Shown here in pieces: positions 1-5,942 of a stretch of 18,168 bases of DNA. The position numbers were made by a program, and so were the translations under genes. The notes under the pieces are model-generated. The model was not told the origin of the DNA. It searched no databases and worked only from the letters and a program-made list of their open reading frames with translations. Numbering within the stretch: position 1 is the stretch's first letter; each line of letters begins with the position of its first letter. The stretch comes from an uncultured Collinsella sp. (GTDB taxonomy: Bacteria; Actinomycetota; Coriobacteriia; Coriobacteriales; Coriobacteriaceae): assembly GCA_902494625.1 (NCBI GenBank), contig CABUUB010000035.1:1-18168 (forward strand). The letters are read 5' to 3'.

Positions 1-648
1 CAGCAGCAGGGCCGTCTGAGTATCGGCAAGCGCAATCTCCACGGTGCAGGGGTCGGACTTGAGCGGCGCGCGACCCGAATGCTCGGCAACGAGCGCAAAG
101 ATTGAGTTATCGGTGAGGTCCTCGTCGGCCAGCGTCTGCAGGTAGGGATGGTCGGCGAGTACAAAGGCGTTGTTCTCGAGCATGACGGGGATGCCGTCGG
201 CCGTGCGCACGCGCTCGACCACGATAAGCTCGCAGCCGGGCTCCACGCCAAAGAACGCCGCATCCTCGTGCGTCGCCGCGACCACCGTGCGCGACACCAG
301 ACGCGCACCCGGCACCATGTCGTTGGCAGCACAACCCTCAGTAAAGCTCTGGACGTCACCCTTCTGGCGAATCTTGCGCTTGAGCTTAGGAGCGCACACA
401 AAGGTACCCCTCCCCTGCTGGCGGTTGAGATAACCCGCACGCGACAGCTCCTCGATGGCACGGCGCACGGTGATGCGCCCCACGCCGTAGGACTTCGCGA
501 GCTCTATCTCGGCAGGGATGCGCGAGCCGGCAGGGTACACGCCGCGCGCGATCTCGCCCTTTAGGTCGTCCATGACCTGCTGGTACAGCGGCACGACGGG
601 CACCTCGGCGCGCTCGGAACGTTCGGTCTTGCTATCGGCTGCCATCAT
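1..648 (-). CDS. GntR/HutC-family transcriptional regulator, C-terminus outside window
   Basis: A DNA-binding repressor-type protein whose last part runs off the left edge; 216 codons are visible. Residues about 20-84 form the winged helix-turn-helix: LYQQVMDDLKGEI, then RIPAEIELAKSYGVGRITVRRAIEEL, ending in the wing motif QQGRGTFV. From about residue 98 a UTRA-type effector domain begins (DVQSFTEGC, FFGVEPG, VVERVRTADGIPV), which in this family senses a small molecule, often a sugar phosphate or amino-sugar derivative. The start ATG at 646-648 shares its A with the recQ stop codon (TAATG), and a second ATG follows at once at 643-645, so the exact start is uncertain by one codon. It probably forms a translationally coupled operon with recQ. 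It resembles the regulator at 3040-3759 in domain order. The target and effector cannot be told from this fragment. Confidence 0.92.
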   Translation of the reverse strand, partial: MMAADSKTERSERAEVPVVPLYQQVMDDLKGEIARGVYPAGSRIPAEIELAKSYGVGRITVRRAIEELSRAGYLNRQQGRGTFVCAPKLKRKIRQKGDVQSFTEGCAANDMVPGARLVSRTVVAATHEDAAFFGVEPGCELIVVERVRTADGIPVMLENNAFVLADHPYLQTLADEDLTDNSIFALVAEHSGRAPLKSDPCTVEIALADTQTALLL

Positions 649-2624
649 TACGCTCCATCCCGCGCATGCTCGGACTCAAATTCTTCAATCGCCGCCATAA
701 ACTGCTCGCCAAAGGCGTCGGCTTTTTTCTCGCCAATGCCGTTGACCTGGATCAGCTCCTCGCGCGTCTGCGGACGCAGGCGGCACAAGCCGCGCAGGGC
801 CTTGTCGGAAAAGACCATATACGGCGCCATCTCCAGCTCGGTCGAGATCTCCTTGCGCAGGGCACGCAGGCGCTCGAACAGCTCGGCATCGTCGCCAACG
901 CGCGGGCGGTGATCCAGCTCGGCCTCCTCGCGCAGCAGATCGACGGCGCGGCGGGCGCGGGCCGAGGCCTTGCGCTTGGACGCGCGACGCTTAACGGTAA
1001 AGGCGAACGCCTCGTCCTCGACCTCGCCGGCCCGCGGACCCAGTCCCACGACTGGGTACTGCCCCTGCGAGGTGGCCAAATAACCGCGACCGCACAGCTG
1101 GCCGATGATGTCCTTGATGCGCCCGACCGATTCGCTCGACAGCTCACCGTAGCCGCGCTCCTCGTCCAGATGCATCTGGCGAATGCGCTCGGTGTTGCCG
1201 CCGTGGAGCACGTCGGCGATCAGCGACTTGCCAAAGCGCATGGGACGCGTGGCCACATAGCGCACGGCGGCGCGGGCTATGCCGGTGACGTCCTCGACCT
1301 CGAACTGCGTGAGACAGTTGCTGCAGTTGCCGCAGCCCTCGACGTCGTCTGCCGTGCCGCCCACGGCGGCTGCCGCATGCTCGGCCGCGGCCTCGTCGCC
1401 AAAGTAGCGCAGCATGTATTCGCGCAGACAGCCGGTGGTATTGCAGTAGCCCTCCATCTGGCTGAGCAGGCGATAACGGTTCTGGAGCGCCCACGCGCGT
1501 TGCTCGTCGTCGAGCGCCTCGTCGACCGCATCGCCGCGGTCGATTAAAAAGCGGCGCATACGAAAATCGTTACCGTTCCACAGCAAGTGACAGCTGGCCG
1601 GATCGCCATCGCGGCCAGCGCGGCCCGCCTCTTGGTAGTATGCCTCGATGCTCTCGGGCACGTTGTTGTGGATCACGTAGCGCACGTTGGGCTTGTCGAT
1701 GCCCATGCCAAAGGCGTTGGTGGCAACCATTACCTGAATGTCGTCGTCGATAAAGGCACGCTGGCTCTGGCGGCGGGCGTCGTTGCCCATGCCGGCATGG
1801 TAACGGCCCACGCGAATGCCGCTGGGTCCCAGCGCCTCTGCAAGCTCGCCCGCCAGCGCATCGACCGTCTTGCGAGTCGAGCAATACACGATGCCACTCT
1901 CGCTCGAATGCGCAATCACGTAGTCGCGCACCCAGGCAGTCTTGGCCTTGTCACCCATCTCCTCGCAACCAAAGTAGAGGTTCTTGCGATCGAAGCCCGT
2001 CACCACCGTCGCGGGGTTTTGCAGGCCGAGCATCTGCTGAATGTCCGCACGCACGCGCTCGGTCGCCGTAGCGGTAAAGGCCGCAACGATGGGGCGCTGC
2101 GGCAGGGAATCGATGAACTCACGAATCTGCAGATAGGCGGGACGGAAATCCTGGCCCCATTGGCTCACGCAGTGGGCCTCGTCAATGGCCACGAGCGGCA
2201 CGCCAATGCCGCCGTCCGCCGCAGCCTCCTGCGCAAAGGCTAAAAAGCGTGGCTCGAGCAGGCGCTCGGGCGCCACGTACATAAGCTGGTAGCGACCCTC
2301 GCGCGCCCGTTTGAGCACGGTGTTTTGCTGGGCCGGAGTAAGGCTGGAGTTGAGATAGCTGGGTCGCGCACCCGCCGCGAGCAACGCACGAGTCTGGTCC
2401 TCCATAAGCGACAGCAGCGGACTCACCACAAAGGTGATGCCGGGCAGCATGAGCGCGGGCACCTGGTAGCAAATGGACTTGCCGGCGCCCGTGGGCATAA
2501 CACCCAGCGCATCGCGACCGGCAAGAATCGCATCGACCATGCGGTCCTGCCCCGGGCGAAACGAGGTGTAGCCAAAATAGGCGCCGAGCGTGTCGAGCGC
2601 CATCTGCTGCATGCTATCGGTCAT
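648..2624 (-). CDS. recQ: ATP-dependent DNA helicase RecQ
   Basis: A 3'-5' superfamily 2 DNA helicase of recombination and replication-fork repair, 658 aa, close to the usual bacterial length. Motif 0 is YFGYTSFRPGQ (residues 16-26), Walker A is MPTGAGKS (43-50), the DEAH box is in AIDEAHCVSQWG (147-157), motif III is FTATAT (183-188), and motifs V-VI run through ATNAFGMGIDKP and QEAGRAGRDG (to 340). A zinc site follows with C399, C431, C434 and C437, then the RQC winged helix (about 445-530). A basic linker leads to a C-terminal HRDC domain (about 580-655, with VNGIGEKKADAFG). The ATG is preceded by AGGA four bases upstream. The gene lies downstream of a long non-coding stretch with repeats, and its stop overlaps the start of the following GntR gene. 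All key helicase residues are present. Confidence 0.97.
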   Translation of the reverse strand: MTDSMQQMALDTLGAYFGYTSFRPGQDRMVDAILAGRDALGVMPTGAGKSICYQVPALMLPGITFVVSPLLSLMEDQTRALLAAGARPSYLNSSLTPAQQNTVLKRAREGRYQLMYVAPERLLEPRFLAFAQEAAADGGIGVPLVAIDEAHCVSQWGQDFRPAYLQIREFIDSLPQRPIVAAFTATATERVRADIQQMLGLQNPATVVTGFDRKNLYFGCEEMGDKAKTAWVRDYVIAHSSESGIVYCSTRKTVDALAGELAEALGPSGIRVGRYHAGMGNDARRQSQRAFIDDDIQVMVATNAFGMGIDKPNVRYVIHNNVPESIEAYYQEAGRAGRDGDPASCHLLWNGNDFRMRRFLIDRGDAVDEALDDEQRAWALQNRYRLLSQMEGYCNTTGCLREYMLRYFGDEAAAEHAAAAVGGTADDVEGCGNCSNCLTQFEVEDVTGIARAAVRYVATRPMRFGKSLIADVLHGGNTERIRQMHLDEERGYGELSSESVGRIKDIIGQLCGRGYLATSQGQYPVVGLGPRAGEVEDEAFAFTVKRRASKRKASARARRAVDLLREEAELDHRPRVGDDAELFERLRALRKEISTELEMAPYMVFSDKALRGLCRLRPQTREELIQVNGIGEKKADAFGEQFMAAIEEFESEHARDGA

Positions 2625-2655
2625 GGTTTCCTAACGTCCAAGTCATCTGCCGCCG

Positions 2656-2661
2656 ATTATA
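2656..2661 (-). promoter_or_regulatory. Putative -10 element for recQ
   Basis: On the minus strand this reads TATAAT, a perfect -10 hexamer, about 32 bases before the recQ ATG. No convincing -35 hexamer lies 16-18 bases upstream in the GC-rich flank, so this would be a weak or activator-dependent promoter, or a chance match. Confidence 0.4.
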
Positions 2662-2714
2662 CGCCGCCATGCGGACCGGTGCCGCACGGCCGTCAGCCAC
2701 GCTCATTCTGCAGG

Positions 2715-2770
2715 TAGTCATTGGGGACGTTCTTGAATGACTAGTCGTTTAAGAACGTCCCCAATGACTA
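2715..2770. repeat. GTCCCC-type palindrome, copy A
   Basis: A 56-bp inverted repeat with perfect 20-bp arms (2715-2734 and 2751-2770) around a 16-base centre that itself holds the palindrome ACTAGT. The arm core is TTGGGGACGTTC. A related palindrome with the same core and the same ACTAGT centre occurs at 11105-11148. No T-tract follows on either strand, so it does not look like an intrinsic terminator. The design resembles REP sequences moved by REP-associated tyrosine transposases, but no transposase gene is in the window. Confidence 0.85.
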
Positions 2771-2776
2771 AGGAGT

Positions 2777-2817
2777 GTCCCCAGGTGCCGACAGAAAAGA
2801 AACGTCCCCAAGTGCCG
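2777..2817 (+). repeat. Tandem GTCCCC half-sites
   Basis: Two direct copies of a 14-base word, GTCCCCAGGTGCCG at 2777-2790 and GTCCCCAAGTGCCG at 2804-2817, differ at one base and start 27 bp apart. They extend the GTCCCC theme of the adjacent palindrome and may be decayed REP half-sites. The spacer 2818-2844 that follows shows nothing further that I recognise. Confidence 0.6.
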
Positions 2818-2844
2818 GCCCGGCAACGTCGATGTTCTGGCAAT

Positions 2845-2960
2845 GTCAGCGAAAGCCCGCCAGAGCGAGCAAGGTGCCTTGAAACAAGGCAGCATTGATC
2901 TTCTGATCATGCCGCCGAAGTTGAAAGGCAGATTGCCGCTCTGGCGGGTTTGCAGCGTCG
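2845..2960 (+). ncRNA. Predicted structured RNA, copy A (unnamed family)
   Basis: One long hairpin interrupted by two internal loops. P1 is 12 perfect pairs (2856-2867 with 2937-2948). Internal loop 1 is AGCAAGG opposite GATTGC. P2 is TGCCTT (2875-2880) with AAGGCA (2925-2930). Internal loop 2 is GAAACAA opposite GAAGTTGA. P3 (2888-2900 with 2905-2916) has 12 pairs, including one A-C mismatch, a bulged T at 2896 and a TTCT loop (2901-2904). Flanks are GTCAGCG on the left and GCAGCGTCG on the right. The copy at 11177-11292 has the same loops and bulge but different, still-pairing helices. Strand is not certain: G-T pairs favour plus by two to one. I cannot name the family; it could correspond to a known Collinsella RNA motif, which I could not check. 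Confidence 0.75.
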
Positions 2961-2963
2961 GCC

Positions 2964-2992
2964 GGTCCGTCGTTCGTTAGAACGACGGAACC
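2964..2992. repeat. Extra hairpin present only in composite A
   Basis: TCCGTCGTTC (2966-2975) pairs perfectly with 2980-2989 around a GTTA loop, extended by two G-C pairs past a bulged A. It is flanked by direct copies of GCAGCGTCG (2952-2960 and 2999-3007). Composite B has only one GCAGCGTCG, so this looks like a modular hairpin inserted or duplicated with its spacer. Confidence 0.7.
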
Positions 2993-3011
2993 AAAGGCGC
3001 AGCGTCGAGCC

Positions 3012-3039
3012 GTTACGCGGTTTGGTAAAACCGCGTAAC
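3012..3039 (-). repeat. 12-bp hairpin abutting the stop codon of the GntR gene
   Basis: GTTACGCGGTTT (3012-3023) pairs perfectly with 3028-3039 around a 4-base loop. On the minus strand it begins at the base directly after the TAA stop (3040-3042) of the upstream GntR gene. The block 2997-3040 is identical over 44 bases to 11282-11325 downstream of the second SIS gene. No T-run follows on the minus strand, so it is not a classical intrinsic terminator; it could protect the 3' end or assist factor-dependent termination. Confidence 0.7.
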
Positions 3040-3759
3040 TTACATGACCATAACGTAGCGCGATCCCACGTAGTACTGCTTACCCATCAAAACCGGCTCG
3101 TCATCGGGACCGGTAAAGCCGGCACGCAGGTTGAGCAGCGGATCGTGCGGAGCAATGCCCAGCTCGGCCGCCTGCTCGGCGTTAGCTCGAACGGCCTCGA
3201 CCGTACGGTAGCCAACCGAGACAATCGGCGTTCCGCCAACACGCTCGACCTCGGCAAAAATCGACTTGTCCTCAAGATCGGCCGTCAACAGCTCACGGTA
3301 GGCGTCAAACGGCACAAAGATGTTCTCCTCAAAGATGGGCTCGCCGTCGGCCGTACGCACGCGCTTGATATGCAGCAGCAGCGCATCCTTCTGCAGGCCA
3401 AAGAACTCCATCTCGTTTTGGCGCGCCGGAACGATCTGGCGATCGACCACGTGTGCGCCGGCCTTCATGCCGTTGCCGGCACACAGCGCGGTAAACGTCT
3501 GCAGCGTCGAAGCATGGAACTGACGATTGATGTGCGGCGTGGAAACAAAGGTGCCGCGGCCCTGCTGCTTAACCAGGTAGCCATCGGAGCACAACTCCTC
3601 GACGGCGCGACGCACCGTAATTCGGCTCACGTCGTACTGCTCGGCTAGCTCAAGCTCGGACGGAATACGCTCCTTGGGTGCATAAACACCTTTCTCGATC
3701 GCATCTTTGATTTCGTCATAAATCTGCTGGTAAAGCGGTGCATTTTTGGGTGCAGGCAT
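3040..3759 (-). CDS. GntR/HutC-family transcriptional regulator with UTRA domain
   Basis: A 239-aa sugar-responsive regulator. The N-terminal winged helix (about residues 8-74) includes LYQQIYDEIKDAI, RIPSELELAEQYDVSRITVRRAVEEL and the wing QQGRGTFV. The UTRA effector domain spans about 95-235 (LQTFTALC, FFGLQKDALLLHIKRVRTADGEPI, SIFAEVERVGG). Length and layout are normal for the HutC subfamily, which includes NagR and FrlR. The start ATG follows a weak ribosome-binding site. Its promoter region carries an ACGT-N5-ACGT motif that shares the word TATAACGTCT with the PTS operon promoter, so autoregulation and control of that PTS are likely. The stop codon directly abuts the hairpin of composite A. 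The effector is unknown; a phosphorylated amino sugar or Amadori compound is a guess from the shared motif. Confidence 0.93.
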   Translation of the reverse strand: MPAPKNAPLYQQIYDEIKDAIEKGVYAPKERIPSELELAEQYDVSRITVRRAVEELCSDGYLVKQQGRGTFVSTPHINRQFHASTLQTFTALCAGNGMKAGAHVVDRQIVPARQNEMEFFGLQKDALLLHIKRVRTADGEPIFEENIFVPFDAYRELLTADLEDKSIFAEVERVGGTPIVSVGYRTVEAVRANAEQAAELGIAPHDPLLNLRAGFTGPDDEPVLMGKQYYVGSRYVMVM

Positions 3760-3773
3760 ATCTAATCACTCTT

Positions 3774-3789
3774 ATCGAAATATCGAAAT
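3774..3789 (-). repeat. Tandem 8-bp repeat upstream of GntR gene
   Basis: ATCGAAAT occurs twice head to tail (3774-3781 and 3782-3789) in the 5' leader of the GntR gene, between its start codon and the operator-like motif. It could be a second protein-binding site; no function can be assigned. Confidence 0.45.
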
Positions 3790-3796
3790 AACTAAT

Positions 3797-3809
3797 ACGT
3801 ATATAACGT
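3797..3809 (-). promoter_or_regulatory. Operator-like ACGT-N5-ACGT motif upstream of GntR gene
   Basis: ACGTATATAACGT is a dyad with 5-base spacing, the same spacing as AACGTCTTATACGTT before the EIIAB gene. The 10-base word TATAACGTCT (3802-3811) is identical in both promoters (9756-9765). This is a reasonable candidate site for the GntR protein encoded just downstream. The stretch is AT-rich and probably overlaps the promoter, although no clear -35/-10 pair could be fixed. Confidence 0.55.
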
Positions 3810-3863
3810 CTAGTTTCATGTTACCTCATAATGATAAAACGATACACCACATACAGCAAATCC

Positions 3864-4871
3864 TTACTTGCCGTCGTCCTGCTGCAGGCTATCCTGCTCG
3901 CTGAGGCGCGCCTGCCTGCTGGCCATGCGCGCGGGCTTGTCGGGATCGGGTACGGCCGTGGGCATGGGCTCGTCGACATGACCGCCCCACCAACCGCCCA
4001 CAAAGTTGAGCGTGTGGAACACGTTGATCACGGCACCGGGATCAACGTCGCACACCAGCTTGATAATGTCCTGGCTCTCGTAGGTCGAGACAACGGTGTT
4101 CAGCAGGTACATCTTTTCGCGGCTGTATCCGCCGACGACCTCGGCGCAGCTAATGCCGTGCTGAAAATGGTTTACGTAGGCAGTCATGACCTCGTCTGCC
4201 TTACGCGTCGTGATCTGCAGCGTCACGCGATCGTAGCGACGATAGAAACTGTCAATGGTCTTGGTCGAAATAAACTGGAACACGATGGAATACGCCGCCT
4301 TGTCCCAGCCAAACATAAAACCAAAGATCGCCAGGATAAAGCAGTTAAAACCAAAGATGACGCCCCAGATGGTCTTGCCCGTGTGGTTGGAAACCCACAG
4401 CGCGATAAAGTCGGTGCCGCCAGTAGATGCACCGGACTTAAGCGCGATGGCAGCGCCCAGACCCGAGACCACGCCGCCAAAAATGATGAGCATGATCTTG
4501 TCGCCTAAAAACGGCGCGAAGTGAAAGACGTTGAGGAACAGCGACGAGAGCACGACCTGCATCATCGAGAAGATGACGAAGCGCTTGCTAATGCCGCTCC
4601 AACATAGGAGCGCCACGGGGATGTTGAGCGCGAGCATACCGAGCGAGATGTCGATGTGAACGCCGCCGAGCGAGGTAACGCGATCGAGCAGGACCGCGAC
4701 GCCGGTGAGGCCGCTCGGAAGCAGGTCGGCGGGCTGAATGAATGCCTGGATCAGAAATGTCTGGAGAACGGCGGAAATTGTGACCGCCACTGCAGTAATG
4801 GCGCGGCGGACGATGGTGAGACGGCCGAGCACGAGCACTCGGTCCGTGAGCTGATCGATGGCGTTCGCCAC
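3864..4871 (-). CDS. YitT family membrane protein with DUF2179 domain
   Basis: A 335-aa integral membrane protein of the YitT family, whose function is not established. Hydrophobic segments lie at about residues 22-46, 54-66, 76-93, 97-117, 126-146 and 167-188. The family hallmark SGASTGGTDFIA is at about 146-157. A cytosolic DUF2179 domain follows at about 213-292 (RVTLQITTRKADEVMTAYV, then HGISCAEVVGGYS and VCDVDPGAVINVFHTLNF). The last 40 residues are a charged, proline-containing tail beyond the usual domain end. Translation probably starts at the GTG at 4869-4871, which has AAAGGA seven bases upstream. It stands between the HAD gene and the GntR gene, with long spacers on its upstream side, so it is probably its own transcription unit. 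Confidence 0.9.
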   Translation of the reverse strand: MANAIDQLTDRVLVLGRLTIVRRAITAVAVTISAVLQTFLIQAFIQPADLLPSGLTGVAVLLDRVTSLGGVHIDISLGMLALNIPVALLCWSGISKRFVIFSMMQVVLSSLFLNVFHFAPFLGDKIMLIIFGGVVSGLGAAIALKSGASTGGTDFIALWVSNHTGKTIWGVIFGFNCFILAIFGFMFGWDKAAYSIVFQFISTKTIDSFYRRYDRVTLQITTRKADEVMTAYVNHFQHGISCAEVVGGYSREKMYLLNTVVSTYESQDIIKLVCDVDPGAVINVFHTLNFVGGWWGGHVDEPMPTAVPDPDKPARMASRQARLSEQDSLQQDDGK

Positions 4872-5010
4872 GTAGGTTCCTTTCGAAGGCAGATATAGTT
4901 GTGGGGCATGCCCGCGATTGTAGCATGGAGCGTGCGGGGGCGCTTCAATTCACCCTCTCTCGACAACCAAAGCGGGACCAACAGCCTCCACGACCAAAGG
5001 CCCAAATTAC

Positions 5011-5129
5011 AAGTGAGTAGACTTTTTACGATCTGCCGAGCACACCCAAAACCGCCACCCCTGTGACCTGCGGTTTTGCTAGAGCAGATGCACTTTGTGC
5101 TCGTACTGCACCAAAAAGTCTACTCACTT
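5011..5129. repeat. 119-bp nested palindromic element
   Basis: The ends are perfect 17-bp inverted repeats: AAGTGAGTAGACTTTTT at 5011-5027 and its complement at 5113-5129. Inside are two further nested inverted pairs, GAGCACA with TGTGCTC and AAAACCGC with GCGGTTTT, so the whole element can fold into one long arm with an unpaired side loop. It carries no coding frame. It fills the middle of the 355-base gene-free stretch 4872-5226 between the HAD and YitT genes. The rest of that stretch shows only the YitT leader and an 8-bp inverted pair, CAATCCGC/GCGGATTG, just beyond the HAD stop. It is best read as a small MITE-like or cruciform-forming repeat. Confidence 0.7.
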
Positions 5130-5226
5130 AGTCCGAATCGAAGCCAAACGAATCCAAATAGAGGACAAATTAAGCCAATCCGCAGCAAAAGACGCGTGAA
5201 CCAATGCTTCTCGCGGCGGATTGACA

Positions 5227-5856
5227 CTACAAAGCGGCCAAAATGTCGGTCAGGCTGTCGATGACAACGTCGGCGGCGGACTGATCCAGGTTGACGCCCT
5301 CGTGCGGACGCAGCGCCAGGACGCGGGCGCCGGAGCGCTTGCCGGCCTCGATCCCCAAAGGCGAGTCCTCGATAACCAGGCACTCGGCAGGCTCCACCCC
5401 CAGCGCCTCCATGGCACGCAGGTAGATCTCGGGGTCGGGCTTAAACGCACTGCACTCGTGACCGCTGATGGTGTAGTCCAGCACGTCGGCGATACCGGCA
5501 ATCCCCACCAGCTCGTCAATGAGCTCGCGATAGGACGAGCTTGCGATGGCGCACTTTACGCCGCGCTCGTGCAGCTTGCGCATCACCGGCTCCGTCTGCT
5601 CGTTGAGCAGCTCGGCATACGGAACGGGATGGTCTGGGCTGTAGACCTGCTTGTACTCCACGCGCAGGCGCTCGCGCAGCTCAACATCGTCAGGTACCAG
5701 CGACTTCCAAATGGCGGGCTCGTTAGACCCCGAAAGATCGGGGATCTCGTCAAAGTGAAAGCCCTTCTCTTCCATAAACGCCACGCGACGACGGTTGTAG
5801 AACCACTCGGTATCGACCAGCACGCCGTCCATGTCAAACAGCACTGCCTTGATCAT
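5227..5856 (-). CDS. HAD-superfamily phosphatase / beta-phosphoglucomutase-like hydrolase
   Basis: A 209-aa subfamily IA HAD enzyme acting on a phosphorylated sugar or similar metabolite. Motif I is VLFDMDGVLVD with nucleophile D8 and acid/base D10. Motif II is IASSS (104-108), motif III Lys is K139 in FKPDPEIY, and motif IV is VIEDSPLGIEAG with E163 and D164. Residues about 16-85 form a helical cap. The start chosen (5854-5856) has AAAGGAGA at good spacing; a longer upstream frame would run into the terminator. It follows the PTS/SIS operon but lies beyond an intrinsic terminator, with the T-run only a few bases from the ribosome-binding site. It may dephosphorylate a hexose phosphate made by that operon. 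The cap alone does not tell phosphatase from phosphoglucomutase. Confidence 0.9.
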   Translation of the reverse strand: MIKAVLFDMDGVLVDTEWFYNRRRVAFMEEKGFHFDEIPDLSGSNEPAIWKSLVPDDVELRERLRVEYKQVYSPDHPVPYAELLNEQTEPVMRKLHERGVKCAIASSSYRELIDELVGIAGIADVLDYTISGHECSAFKPDPEIYLRAMEALGVEPAECLVIEDSPLGIEAGKRSGARVLALRPHEGVNLDQSAADVVIDSLTDILAAL

Positions 5857-5876
5857 ACGTATCTCCTTTCGATAGC

Positions 5877-5908
5877 AAAAAAGGGGACGGGGCGCAAACC
5901 CCATCCCC
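5877..5908 (-). terminator. Intrinsic terminator after the PTS/SIS operon
   Basis: On the minus strand GGGGATGGGG and CCCCGTCCCC form a 10-bp stem with one T-G pair around a 6-base loop, followed by six T residues (5877-5882). It lies 34 bases beyond the SIS stop and directly before the HAD ribosome-binding site. Confidence 0.9.
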
Positions 5909-5942
5909 TCTCAATCAACCCGTAAGGTCTACTTACTTGTGA

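Noticed and set aside
2845..2960. CRISPR, tRNA, 6S RNA or c-di-GMP riboswitch as identity of the structured repeat
   Set aside because: There are only two full copies 8 kb apart, no cloverleaf, no large central bubble as in 6S, and none of the c-di-GMP-I consensus words.
3012..3039. Intrinsic terminator of the GntR gene
   Set aside because: The stem is strong but no T-run follows on the minus strand, and it sits directly on the stop codon. Kept as a hairpin of unknown role.
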